Below, in pieces: positions 1 through 11,657 of a stretch of 64,000 nucleotides of DNA. Source of the stretch: Nothopassalora personata (lineage: Eukaryota; Ascomycota; Dothideomycetes; Mycosphaerellales; Mycosphaerellaceae); contig JAVSIV010000059.1 in the NCBI GenBank assembly GCA_033816765.1, positions 17,197-81,196 on the forward strand, written 5' to 3'. Made by a program: the position numbers and the translations under genes. Numbering within the stretch: position 1 is the first letter of the stretch; each line of letters starts with the position of its first letter. The notes beneath the pieces are model-generated. The model had not been told where the DNA came from. It searched no databases and saw only the letters and a list, made by a program, of their open reading frames with translations.

Positions 1-350
1 ATGTCTAAGATAAGACTGCCTAGAATAAAGCCCCTTAGGACATCACTAGTAGTGTAGGATACAAAGCTACCTATAAGCGATAGAAGAAAGAGGACATATA
101 AGTATATAGCATTATCATAGCTAGATTGGATTCTACCCTAAGGCTAAACTTTAGAGATGTAGACAAGTTAGCTAAGGAATTGTATGATTTGATTAAGGCA
201 ATATATAAGCTAGTTATTACAATTGATCTATATAATACTCTAAAGGCAGTTAGGCACATTAAACTAGATGCTGCAAGACCTAATACATTAAAGTACTATA
301 AAGACTTTTAAGCATAGGTAAATAATAACAAGACTACTATAGAGCAATTC
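1..350 (+). mobile_element. Ty1/copia gag fragment, direct orientation
   Basis: Matches 14,919-15,268 of the complete copia copy. It includes part of the gag-like frame (codons from about 126 to 308 without a stop, flanked by TAG/TAA). It is cut at 350/351, where sequence switches to inverted copia next to a solo LTR target-site duplication. Confidence 0.8.
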
Positions 351-356
351 ATTGGA

Positions 357-548
357 TGTCACCGTACCGGCGCCCATCATTCGCTTGGACCCGCGCGCAC
401 GTGCGTGGATCCCGCGCGCGCCGCTGACTAAGCCGGCCCGAGGGCTTGGCGCGTGTATATCTACCTCGCGCCCTCCGCGCCTCTCTTAGATAGACCGTCT
501 ATTCGACTTGTACCTTATCCGACCACGTGCTTGCACCTGCTTGTGACA
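357..548 (-). mobile_element. Solo LTR 1 (192 bp), inverted copy
   Basis: Reverse complement of 19,413-19,604. It is flanked on both sides by the 5-base duplication TTGGA (352-356 and 549-553). The break between direct and inverted copia lies immediately outside the outer duplication. Confidence 0.75.
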
Positions 549-3500
549 TTGGATCTCTAGAGAAATTAGAGTCTATGTAGATCTCTAGCTTTAGGGATTG
601 TATTTTCTAAAGATTAGGCACTTATTAATTGTTCTAGCAATGTATCTCTAAACATGCTTTACTGCAGCAATATGTTCTACTAAAGGATTAGCTAAGAATT
701 TGGCTAAGTGGTTTATTACATAGGAGATATCTAGCCTAGTCTAGTTAGCCAGGTACTAGAGTTCCCTAATTAATGTGTTAAATAGATTATAATCCTATAT
801 GTTGCATTGCTCTTTATGAGTTTTATACAGGCGGTTAAGGGGATACTTAACACTTTTAGCTAAGTCTAGGCTATGTTTCTAAAGTTTCTCTAAAGCATAG
901 TGCTTTTAGGAGACATAGACATCTCCATTCTTTTTACTCTTTAGTTGTATGTCTAGGAAAAGGTTAGTGTTAACAGTTTTAATAGAGTACTTCTTCTTTA
1001 GTCTAGCAGTGAACTTGTTAATCTTCTAATTACTGTCGCTAAAGATCTAAAAGTTATCTACATACAGGAGAACTAAAAAATTCTCCCCCTAAAAAAGACA
1101 TACATTAGAATTAAGTCTCTTTAGGCCTAATTCTTCTAGAGCTTCCTTAGCGTCATAGTACTAGAGGTTTGCAGCTTGTTTCAATCCATATAGTCCCTTC
1201 TTAATTTCTAGGACTTTATTAAATAGATCTTTCTTAATAAGTTCTACCCCTTCTAGTAGTTTAATGTATAAAGGTCTATTAATGTTAGGGTTTATAAATG
1301 CTATTTTAACATTAATCTGTCTCCTCTTCTAGCCTAGAACTATATATAGGGCTAGGAGAATCCTACTTGTTAGTAGCCTTAGGGTTAGAGCAAAGGTTTT
1401 AACATAGTCTGTCCCTTGCTTTTAAGTAAACCCCTTTACTACCCATCTAGCTCTACGCTTCTTAATGGACCTATTAGGAAGATACTTATAGTGTAGGACC
1501 CATTTTCCTATAAGCAGTTTCCTACCCTTAGGGACTTTCTATAATAGGATCTATGCAACATATTCTATGTCTTCTAAGGAGTTGAATTCCTTTCTAATTG
1601 CCCTAATGTATTCAGCTCTATTAGGTCTGTTTAATGCTTCAGTTAGGGTGGTAGGATCTGTAAGCTTCTCCTTCTTTACATTATCTATAGCTATTACAGC
1701 GAATACTTTCTTAAGTTTACTATAATCATAATGGGATCTATTCTATCTTAAACTTCTCCTAGTTAGCTTAGGATAGACCTTGGCTTGTTTAGTCTTTATA
1801 GGCTTATAAGTCCCATCTCTCTTCCTCTTACTAATGTGTAGGGTAGGGTAGAATAGTGTCATAGCCTAATTAGGGTCTTCTTACATAGCTAGGGCTATGT
1901 CTTCTTAGTGTGGCTCTTTAGACTATAAAGTCTAAGGCTTATGCTCTATAGGGGATTGTTTCTAGAGCTAGGTGTGCTCTATAGGAGATTGTTCCTAGAG
2001 CTAGGTGTGCTCTATAGGAGACTGTTCCTAGAGCTAGGTAGATATGTCTCTAAATCGTAGACGTAAATCTTCTATCCTATACTCCCCCTAAGACTAATCT
2101 TAGTTAGGGGAGTCTTGTTACGAAGCCCTTTATGTTTTAGGTTAGTTACTATGCTGCTGTAGCTCCCCCTCTAGCTGCACAGCTCCCCTTAAAGGTTTAT
2201 AGGGTTAGTAACTCGCTTCTAGCTCGTGTAGCCCTTTATGAGGCATATAAATACCTTTATAGTAAGGGTCCTTAGGGTTATTATAGGGATGTCTAAGGAA
2301 GGTGATCTCGTTATCTAGGACAGCATGCTTATTACTAGCAGTAAGCTAGGAGCTCTTAACAGTCTACCCTATCTACTCCCCCTAAGCAACCTACTTACCT
2401 ACAGGGATTTAGTATTGCGAGTTCTATAAGAAATCTTTATTAAAAGTTATATAGGGGGAATAGGTTATCTTATAGACCTATTTTCCCTTCTCCTACTATA
2501 GCTTCCACAGTAGGTAGTTAGTTAATAAACTACCCTAGAATCCTATATACTACTATATGTCCGCCCTTATAGAGAACTTTTTAGACTTAGTGTAATTGTC
2601 GTTATGTTTATATACTTTACATCCAAACCTCCTTACATTCCTTAAGTCTATCTCTTTAACATTAATGCCTAGGTCGTTCTTAAAGTTAATCTATAGTACA
2701 TTTTTTGTTATTAAGTTAAAGAGGCGGTTCGTAATATAGTATGCGAAATCCATAGCCTGGGGCTAGAGGTTCTATAGTAAGCTAGAGTCTATAAGTATAG
2801 CTCTAGCCTTGTTAATAATAACTTTATTCGAAGGTTTAGCAATTCTATTCTACTTAGGTGTATATAGTGATGCAAAATCCCATCTAATCCCTTTATGTTA
2901 GGCATGTGTTCTAAGTTTAATGTTGTTGAATTCCCTACTACTATCTAAGAACCAGATCTTAGGTTTCTTCTTATAGTGGTTCCATATTATAGTAAGCCAA
3001 GTCTTAATTGCTATTAAAGCATCACTTTTCTTTAGAAGTAGTAAGCACTATCTCATCCTAGTTTTAGTACACGTAAGTATAAGGCAATATGCGTAACTAT
3101 TATAAGAGAGTAGAGTGATTAGACTAACTAGGTTAGTATGGATTTTATCTAATGCCTCTAGTGCAGGTCTCCTAGGGATTCTTAAAATAACTCTTTATAA
3201 CCTTATAAGCTTACAAGTCTTACAATGCCCTAACTCTATAGTATTAACATCTTCTAGGCCCTTAACTGCTTCTTTTGTAGTATTGAGTAATGTGCTCCTA
3301 ATATACCTAAGCCTTTAATGCCATCTAACTGTGTTAGTTCTTAGCTTAGTAAATGTAAGAGTAGTAAGTCCTTTTAGTACTAATCTATCTTCATTCTTCC
3401 TAGAACCCCTCTTAACCCTAAGGTTCCTAAAGACAATAACATTTTTCATTATCTTAACTAAGCCTACCGGCTTGTCCTTCTAGAGCAGCATTTTAGATGG

Positions 3501-3743
3501 TCTGTCTAGGTAAACTCTATGTTTCTTATATAGGAGTTCTATAGAGATTAGTGTTGCATCTAACTCTAGTAAGTAAAGTACATTACGAAGGAGGAGGGTA
3601 GTCTCTTAACTAAGATAGTTCTTTATAACCTACTCCAATTCTCCTTTAGTCGTAAGAGATCCTTACCTAACGGCCTGTAAGAAGCATATAGGCCTTAGTC
3701 TTAGCCTAACATTCTAAAGGTCTGTAAGATTATTGTAGATATA

Positions 3744-4084
3744 TGTTGCGGTTGGGCCTTGTCCCTCGTCACGTGGGTGGCCTAGGAAGTGTCGATCCTC
3801 GATATGTCTCTAAAGTAGTGTGAACGAGAGTTCACTACAAGGTTGCAACTTAACACAAGAGTGTTGATTTGAGTTGAGCACGAGGCTCCTATCTACTCGT
3901 AAAGAAGCGTCGTCTATATAGTGCCATGTCTTGGCGTAACTGATCAGACTGAGCAGACTGATCACTGAGCAGACTGAGCGAACTGATCACTGAGCTGATC
4001 AGTCTGAGCGAAGTCGACCTGCTCAGTTTCGGTCCTTCCCGAAGAATGAGTGGCTGTGGGTTCTTCCTGAACCGAACCGTAACA
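3744..4084 (-). mobile_element. Solo LTR 2 (341 bp), inverted copy
   Basis: Reverse complement of 15,877-16,217, with TATAT-type target duplications (ATATA on this strand) on both sides. Confidence 0.75.
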
Positions 4085-5561
4085 ATATAGAAGGATGTGC
4101 CTATATTATAGACTTTGTCTATTAATATTAGGTTTAATGCGGCAGCTACTGTCCTTCCTATGCACACTAGTTATGTAACTACAATAGCTACTCTAGACCT
4201 CCTATGTAGTTATCTCTAGTCCCTATTACTATTAGAGCTATGCTCCTAATTAGATAATAAGTCTAACTAGTTATTAATTGCTGCAGCAATCCTCTTCCTA
4301 GGGGATTTGCTACCCTTTACCTTCTTTACCCTATCCTTTAGGGTGTCTTTACCCTTCTTAGACCTGTTCCTAGGATTCTTCTCTAGATACTACTTATAGC
4401 AGTTCGCGTTAGTGTGCTTATGTAAGTACTGTATGTACTGCTTATTATTATTCTTGCTTAAGAATGCTCTAACAAAGCTATTACTAGGCTTATAGGTGGT
4501 AGGTACTTACTCCTTCCTAAGAGTTGTGAACATTCTCTCTAGGGTAGTTAATTCTAGGGGATTATTGTGTCTCTATGTCCTAAGCTATTCGACATAGGTT
4601 AGACCTTTAATAAAGTACAATCTGTAGATGCTATCTAGGAGGACAAAAGAGGATTTGAGCCTTAACTTGTTATTAACTAGGGAAGATCTAATGAATTGCT
4701 CTATAGTAGTCTTGTTATTATTTACCTATGCTTAAAAGTCTTTATAGTACTTTAATGTATTAGGTCTTGCAGCATCTAGTTTAATGTGCCTAACTGCCTT
4801 TAGAGTATTATATAGATCAATTGTAATAACTAGCTTATATATTGCCTTAATCAAATCATACAATTCCTTAGCTAACTTGTCTACATCTCTAAAGTTTAGC
4901 CTTAGGGTAGAATCCAATCTAGCTATGATAATGCTATATACTTATATGTCCTCTTTCTTCTATCGCTTATAGGTAGCTTTGTATCCTACACTACTAGTGA
5001 TGTCCTAAGGGGCTTTATTCTAGGCAGTCTTATCTTAGACATTCTTAGTTACATCTTAGGGTTGATTATAAGCTACCCTATTTAGAGCGTACTTTAGGTC
5101 AACCTAGTCTAGATTATGGATCACGTATCTAACTAGATCCTTCTCTAGCAGTACGCTAATTAGTATAGATTTCTATGCCTAGAACTACACGCCTTTCCTA
5201 AGTACCTAGTTGTCCTTAGCGGATCTTACTAGGTTGCTAGAGGTGTTGTTTCTAAACTCTATACCTAGTCTAGCTCTTTTAGATGCTGTACCACAGTACT
5301 AGTGCTTAGTGCCGATCTCCTATAGTAGTTCTTAAATCGATTAGGTAGTTGTCCGTTGTCCGTGAAACAAATACGAGTCCGCTAGCAAGGCAAGCTAATC
5401 CTTAATGGAGCTTCGATAACGATTCAGGTTTCAAATTGGATAGGCAGAGGAGCACCCGGGCTTATAACCTATTGTAGATAGGTATTTAACGAGTATAAGC
5501 TTCTAGATTGAAACGATAGGGTAGATTAGTAACCCTTATGAATTGCCACAAGGTGTGAGAC

Positions 5562-5983
5562 TATCTAGCTACAGAAAACAGTGTGATATAGTGTGTGTGT
5601 GCCAAGTCCTGACTAACATAGACCTTGGTCACCTGATTCACAACAAATGGCAGACCGTAATCAGCACTCTGGACTCCGTGGCAAACTTGCTGTCGAACAC
5701 CGGACTTTAGTGCCAACGGCCGCCGTTGAAACTATTCTAAAATACCAAATTTGTGATCCACAGATGAAAGGTTAGGATTTCATGATCATTGTCGATGGAT
5801 TTGGTGATGGGACAGTGCAGCAGAGGGTTGCGCGATCCGCTAAAACTCGTTATCATCAATGAAGCCGCCAGCGTCTCTTACAGCCTGGCGCTGTGAAGCC
5901 AATTAGTCCAACTCTTGGCATTGAGCTTGTCGTTGAGCTTCTTCGGCGTGCTGTCACTCTCGGCGCTTCATGCTGCTCGGTCC
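5562..5983 (-). other. Un-RIPed 0.4-kb segment, inverted copy
   Basis: Reverse complement of 13,978-14,399. It keeps ordinary CA/TG content between two RIPed elements. No intact gene is seen. Confidence 0.6.
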
Positions 5984-7996
5984 CTATTCAAGCGAGCAAA
6001 AGGGTCGGGACTCCTCCATGTAGGGTAACCCATGTCTCAGCGTAATTACATAGAAACTTCCTACACATAGCGCACCACAATAACGACCTCTACACACACA
6101 AATGACTACATATTCCGATTGTACTACGTTGTCTAAGGCCACAGAAAGAAAAAGTAGTCCAAAAGGTCCAGATTTCAGCCCACTAACACCCCCGGCGCAT
6201 ACCTCGAAGATACACGATCTTACCCGTTCCTCACTACCTCCATTGCCTCCTGGCTACGCAACACGCACTATCGCCGAGACTCAGGGCTTCACGAACACAC
6301 AGTTGTGCGACTTCTCGCTGCCACCGCTGCCTCCGGAGACATAGTTTAAGTACGAGGAAGAGCTATTAGAGTCTAATTAAGAACTACCTACTCCTAGGCA
6401 GTCCTACGATCCTGTAGAAGACGCATTACAACGTAACCAGTTGCGCTGGCTTAAGGACGACACGAGCGACGATTTAGATAAGGATTATTAGCGTAGAATG
6501 CATACTCGAAGAATGGCTGCCCTAGCAGAGACTTAGCTTAGGCAGGGTGTATTAGAACTAGCGAAAAACACGGCTAAATCAGGCTCTGAGGCATACGCGA
6601 CACCCGTGGCTAGTAGCGCGAAGCCGGTGAAGTTGAAGCTTAGTAAGCAGCTAGTTGTTACTACGTCGATTAAGCCTTAATAACCGACCCCTCTAACAGC
6701 GGAAAAGAGGCTAGCTCTACCTAGTAAGGAACTATTAACTAAGAAGCCTAAGAAGTCTAGAAAAACATAGGTATCATCTACACAATCGCAGTATGTCGCC
6801 CTATTAAGAAGCAAGTTAAACGGTTAAGAAATGCGTCTACCATCGCCGCCGAAAGAACCTATTATTTCATTAACTAGAGCTAAGTCTATTACGGTAACAC
6901 CCGCACCCTTAATCGCTACTCGGCCTTTAGTAACGCTACGACCCTTAGCAACGCTAGCTCCATTAACGCCGTAATTAGATCTAGTCCGTGTTAAGTTAAC
7001 AGTTGTGTTTAATAAGAAGGAACTTCCCCCTATTAGTAGCATCTACTATAGCGATATTAGTGCTATTACTAGGCTTATAAGGAAGTTAGAGCATTAAGCG
7101 AAGGTATACGTAGACTCTAAGGGCATGTAATACTTCATGTTATTAAGGCTAGCGTTACTTAAGGCTAAGAAGCACGGCTACGTAGTAGATACTAACTAGT
7201 TTAAACTTACTAAGTCTATTAACTTCACGATTAATGTAGAACCCTTCCTTAAGTTATAGTAGAACATAAAGCGTTCTATAACACTCTATATTACTAAGAA
7301 ATAGACTAACGTACCTACTGTACTAGGCTCGTCGCTACCGCTGTTACCGTAAGAGACATTCGAAGAGTCCTTATAACCGGAGCCTACTACGAAGCAGCTA
7401 AATAAGAAGCAAACTACGAAGGCTAACATAGCTATTATTAACGCGTTCGACAAGACACTAATAACACGTAAGGACTATTAGAAGCTCCTAGTTATGCATC
7501 GCTACGAAGACAAGTAGTACAATAATAAGAAGTCTAAGGGCACTGGTCTAATAGGCTATCTTATTAAGGAAGGTAAGCACTATGCTATTAAAGGCGGTCA
7601 CATGCAAGAATAGTATAGACGCATTAAGGTAGCACGTGAATCTAGTAAGGACGGCGTAGCTAAGGTTCTACTATCTATAATGCCTTCTAATATTGCAGTT
7701 AAAGTTAGAGGCATGTATAAGACTTCTATACTAAGGAGAAGTAAGAATAACTCACCTAACGACACGCTAACACCGTCGATAGTAGGTAGTGAACCTATTG
7801 TAGCATCTACGCCGTCCGCAGTACCTCCGGTACTACTATATTATAGCTATTAGTATCCGCCTATGATACCGTAATATTATAGTAGCTAGCTACCTTAATT
7901 ACCCTTAGTAACGTTACTAGCTTATCTAACTAACTATCTGACTCCTTATCTAACTTAATAACGATACGATAAATCGTCTCCGCCGCCTTAGGGCAT
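5984..7996 (-). mobile_element. Partial inverted copy of the 4.4-kb TIR element
   Basis: Reverse complement of 11,965-13,977. It contains the right terminal inverted repeat (5,984-6,012) and most of the 733-codon frame. The transposase half and the other terminus are absent because the copy ends at the junction with the SDR gene. Confidence 0.8.
6102..7996 (+). pseudogene. Truncated copy of the 733-codon frame of unknown function
   Basis: Same frame as 11,658-13,859, here on the plus strand. The first 80 codons (6,102-6,341) are free of stops and rich in Pro, Ser and Thr. After that TAG/TAA recur in frame. It is cut at the SDR junction, losing roughly the last 100 codons. Confidence 0.6.
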
Positions 7997-8370
7997 GCAT
8001 TCTGCGAGAAGATAAATGCGCCTTTTACGGAGACTTCATGACCCTGTTGGAATTCTTCCACACTCTGTTCCAGGATCCCTTTCCGGACGAAGTTGCCAGA
8101 GGCATTGAAGATTGCTGCCGCTGCTGGGGCATCGCCGTATTCTTGTCTTATTTTGGAGAAGGCGTTCTTTACGGACTCCTCGGAGGAGACGTCGGTGCTG
8201 ATTCCGATGGCTTTTCCGCCATTGCTGTTGATCTCTTGCGCGAGAGATTCGTAGTTCTCGGCGGAGCGGGCAAGAAGCACGACTGGGTAGGATTTGGAGA
8301 AGCGCCGGGCTACTGCTGCGCCGGTTCCAGGACCGACGCCCGCGACTATGGCGATGGCTTTGGTGGTCAT
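7930..8370 (-). pseudogene. SDR gene truncated and fused to transposon sequence
   Basis: From the ATG at 8,370 the first ~124 codons are identical to the intact SDR (25,192-25,935): the glycine-rich cofactor loop and the Asn-Ala-Ser-Gly stretch are present. At 7,997 the sequence switches to inverted transposon DNA, which adds about 21 foreign codons before a stop. The substrate-binding and C-terminal half is lost, so the 146-aa product cannot be a working enzyme. The junction is either a real rearrangement or an assembly chimera. Confidence 0.85.
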
Positions 8371-8701
8371 GGTTGTTGTTACGGGTGTGAGGTGGAGGGA
8401 GAGTTGGGTTATGCGGGGATGAGTGGTGGAAGACAGGTTGATGGTGGGTGTGGTGGAGATATTGGGGTGGTATGAGGGAGAGGTTGAGTACGAGGTGACT
8501 TGCCTATAAGAATGTAAAGCTGTGGTGGAGCTCGATGAGATGAGGTCACTGCTACCCCGGTTGAAGGATCGGACCATTAGTCTTTCCGTGACGGACAGGT
8601 TTCGATGTTGTTCACACGGTCGAGGGCGACGACGCTGAGTTCAATTGCTTTGTGCTTTGCTACCCGTATCTATAACGTTCTCACGCAACGCCACACAGCA
8701 A

Positions 8702-9355
8702 CTATGAAGATGAGGCACCCTGGCCGCCCGAACCATTCGCGAGCCTTCCACCAGGGCAGTACGTGCTAATCTGGAACGTGTCCACAGCCCAAGCAATGCT
8801 GTTGAACTCGAACAGGGACTTGTAAATCTGGCCGTTTCTATCTAAGTACAGCTTTTGGATGCCACTGACCGGGTATCGCCCACTGCCAACGACAGTCAAT
8901 TCCCACGACCAGATAATGACCGTGCCTGCGCAAAGGATTTCCTTCGTCTTGAGGCCATCGTATGGCGGTGGCTTGAAAGTGTTGGCTCGCTGGATGTTGC
9001 TGATCCACTCTGTGCGGTTATTGGACTCTGGTGTGCCGTCGAGCTGCGAGAGGAGATTAGCACCGAGTCGATCCGTCTTGGGGAAGCAGCGTACAGGTTC
9101 ACCGAGTAGCGAGCGAACAGACTCGCTGAAGTCTTGGTAGTTGGGTGCAATGATCTGTTGGGCGAGCTGGTATGGCGTCTTGCCGTTGTATGAGTCGTTG
9201 CGGAGGATTGATGCATATTTGTCGATGATCACGCCGGCGTTCTGGCAGGCTTGCTGATCACGACCACCGCCGTGGTCGACGCCACCGTACCTGGGAGGTG
9301 AGAGTGATGTTGCTGCAGCGAGAGCGCCGAGGGAGAGCGTGAGGAGGAACTTCAT
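8702..9355 (-). CDS. Secreted NTF2-like domain protein, copy 1
   Basis: Identical 217-aa product to the copy at 26,267-26,920, where the protein is described. Here the downstream neighbour is the truncated SDR rather than an intact one. The upstream TIR element begins 252 bp before the ATG, so this copy has the same short promoter as the others. Confidence 0.8.
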   Translation of the reverse strand: MKFLLTLSLGALAAATSLSPPRYGGVDHGGGRDQQACQNAGVIIDKYASILRNDSYNGKTPYQLAQQIIAPNYQDFSESVRSLLGEPVRCFPKTDRLGANLLSQLDGTPESNNRTEWISNIQRANTFKPPPYDGLKTKEILCAGTVIIWSWELTVVGSGRYPVSGIQKLYLDRNGQIYKSLFEFNSIAWAVDTFQISTYCPGGRLANGSGGQGASSS

Positions 9356-9441
9356 GGTATGGATCTTATGATCTCAGCTGCGGACGAAATTGGTCGCGGA
9401 GAGATGATATCGACAACATGAAGGCGGAAGAATGGCTGCAC

Positions 9442-9449
9442 CTCTTATA
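9442..9449 (-). promoter_or_regulatory. TATA-like box of NTF2-like gene, copy 1
   Basis: TATAAGAG on the minus strand about 87 bp upstream of the ATG at 9,355. It lies within the roughly 250 bp left between the gene and the TIR element. Confidence 0.4.
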
Positions 9450-9607
9450 TTCCATCTTCTGGGCGGCAGCTCGTGCCATGTGAGGACACTGCACCGCATC
9501 ATGGCAACAAAATTTCGTCGCCATCTCAAAGCTTCGAGGCTGACTTGACGAGCTTGAATTAATAGAGTTGCTACATGAAACTCGGAAGCGGATGAAGCGC
9601 AATTTAA

Positions 9608-9636
9608 CTATTCGAGTGAGCAAAAGGGTCGGGACT
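9608..9636 (+). repeat. Left terminal inverted repeat
   Basis: 29 bases matching the reverse complement of 13,949-13,977 at 27 positions. The shared core contains AGCAAAAGGGTCGGGACT. The two differences are G/A and T/C. Confidence 0.7.
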
Positions 9637-9819
9637 GCGGGGATTCGGACCTACCCAGTTAGTTAGCAAATCGATCTTGAGCCTCCCATACCTTATTATC
9701 GTTGTATCTCTTCATTTTGAAGCCTTAGTACCACCAGTTTTGCCAGAAATAAGGTGTTGTTGCTCGCTCTATCCAGCGCACTCGTTGTCTACGTGTCCGG
9801 AGCCTTCGCCGTCGTTGCG

Positions 9820-10854
9820 CGACCCCCTATAGCGCCATTATCCGTCCAAGATCAGAACCTTATTTAATAGTGTCTCGAAGACGATTAGGCTAGACCTGCA
9901 GTAGTTCAGTTGTTGTTAGCAGATAACAGGGGGTCGCGCAGTGCTATCTAGTTGCGAATCAAGCGCTTTAAAGAGACTAGAACAGTATAGCTAGCTAAGG
10001 GCGGTAGACCACGGTTAATCGAACCATATATACGCGACTGGTTACTAGATCTAGTCGTAGAAAAGAGCACATATTAGGCCGAGGAATTGGTGTACTTCTT
10101 ACACGCTGAATTCGGTGTTCTCGTGTCGAAATAGACTATAAGTCGACTACTAGGCAGTAAGGACTTTACGAAGAAGAAGATCTTACGCATTACGGAGTAG
10201 CGTAACCCTATGGTGAGGGCGATGTTCGAAGGCCTGTTACAGCAACATAAGGAGGACTAATTGGTGTATATCGATAAGACATACTATAGTAATAAGCTAG
10301 CCTATCGGACACGTAGTTAGAGTCCTCGAGGCATGCCGGTATACGATCCTTAACACCTTTACTACAGCGAGCGATTTACCGTGTTGCCGGTATATAGTGT
10401 TAAGGGATATCTAGCGAATCCGCTAATTAAGCCTAGTAGCGTAAAGAAGGTAGATTTCATCGAATAGTTAATGCTATACGTGCTACCGTAGTGTAGCCGC
10501 TACCCTACGCCACGGTTAGTCATTGTTATAGACAACTGCGTAACATACGATCGTGTCGATATCGAAGCTATATGTTAAGAGGCTAGCGTAAGGATACTGT
10601 TTCTACCGCCGTACTTACCGGATTATAATCTAATTAAGAAGACGTTTCGCTTACTAAAAAGGTGGATTAGGCAGCATGCTTATATAATGCCGGAGTATAG
10701 TGAACATAACTAGTAGGCTAAGTTCAAGGTGTTTCTTAAGGCGGCCTATAAAGACTAGTCGCACGGCATCGACTATAGCGCGATCTTTCGCAGTTGTTAC
10801 GTTCTTAAGGAGGGCTATACGGTCGATCCGGCGCTTTTAACGATAGATTTGTAA
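9820..10854 (+). pseudogene. Tc1/mariner-type DDE transposase, RIP-inactivated
   Basis: One open frame of about 345 codons ending with TAA at 10,852-10,854, interrupted only by TAG/TAA. Visible features in order: an N-terminal helix-turn-helix region; a GRPR linker; a first catalytic Asp in VYIDKTYY; a second in VIVIDNCVTYD; and the LPPYLPDYN block. In this family the last block continues with Ile-Glu as the third acid; here the residue is Lys, which a TpG to TpA change produces from Glu. Ser and Pro positions in the same block read Leu, again as CpA to TpA predicts. It encodes no functional enzyme but clearly derives from a cut-and-paste transposase. Confidence 0.85.
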
Positions 10855-11657
10855 TGAATAAGGTAGAAGTTAATACGGTAAATCTAGCGTAAGTTGTATT
10901 AAGTTAGTTAGAGTTGTAGTAGCCGCGATATTAACCTTACTATCGCTAGTACTTTATCTAAAGCTACAGTTACGGCTTGCCCCGGCTAGCGCGCTTTACG
11001 GCGATCCGCTAGGCTTCGCGCAACACACGAAGGTGTTGTAACGACATATGTATTCATTTTAAACGCGCAATCATCTTAAATATGTCGTCGGTAAATTATA
11101 AAAAAACCGCTTGTTTATATCTACTATAGTTATGTTAATCTCGAATCGTCTTATAAAAAGTTATGCCCTAAAGCCGTACCTTAGTCGTAGTTCGAGCTAG
11201 AGTTGAAGTTACAAGCTTACTAGCTAGGGTCTAAAACAATAGATTTTAAGAACTCGACAACTATAGTAGCTACGAACGTAATTATTTTTTTATTTTATAC
11301 GCACTACACTTAATCGATGCGTGAAACGTATTTCATAATAAAGAGTTGTGTTGTGCGGTGCTAGTGTAGCTACGAAGATGCAAAAAGCCGGCTTCGCGCT
11401 AGTGTCGGGCTTACCCGTTAGGGTCTAGATAGGTCTTAGCTCCCTAGTTAATGCCTCGAGGCTACGCTTATAACACTATAGCTAGCCTACCCTATGAGAA
11501 TAACATAACTATAACCACTGGAGAAATATACATTGTATGCTCACTATATATTTCGATACCGCTAAAGAAGCTCGTATTGTCCGTTTGTTTATATGATTTT
11601 TTTCTATGTCGTAGTAATGCGAGAAACATCTTAAATCTAGCAAGCCGTAACGCTACC
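10855..11657. other. RIPed non-coding gap between the two frames of the TIR element
   Basis: AT-rich, rich in TA, poor in CA/TG. A 70-codon ORF (11,451-11,663, +) has no recognisable features and looks fortuitous. No RNA gene seen. Confidence 0.5.

Larger units (their letters stand above)
351..5561 (-). mobile_element. RIPed Ty1/copia retrotransposon, inverted copy, 3' end truncated
   Basis: Reverse complement of 14,400-19,610. It holds the gag, integrase and reverse transcriptase remnants on the minus strand and both nested solo LTRs. The RNase H end of the element is missing because the copy breaks just outside the first solo LTR. Confidence 0.85.
351..7996 (+). repeat. Left arm of 7.6-kb inverted repeat
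   Basis: Reverse complement of 11,965-19,610. Paired positions sum to 19,961 at every landmark checked (351/19,610; 3,115/16,846; 4,784/15,177; 6,102/13,859; 7,996/11,965), so there is no net indel across 7,646 bp. It consists of transposon DNA only. It joins direct-orientation copia at 350/351 with a 3-base overlap (ATT), and the SDR gene at 7,996/7,997 essentially bluntly. Confidence 0.9.

Noticed and set aside
1..350. Treating the window start as an independent solo element insertion
   Set aside because: It is simply the same copia gag region as 14,919-15,268 with the same RIP mutations, cut at the repeat junction.
8038..8475. 145-codon ORF opposite the SDR (also at 25,603, 40,640 and 58,204)
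   Set aside because: It is the antisense shadow of the SDR; Gly/Cys-rich composition typical of a shadow frame.
9366..9623. 85-codon minus-strand ORF upstream of the NTF2-like gene (four copies)
   Set aside because: It covers the NTF2-like promoter and TATA-like box and extends into the TIR; no domain features.
9637..9660. tRNA-like string (GGGGATTCGG) beside the left TIR
   Set aside because: It recalls a reversed T-arm, but no acceptor stem, anticodon arm or D-arm could be built around it.
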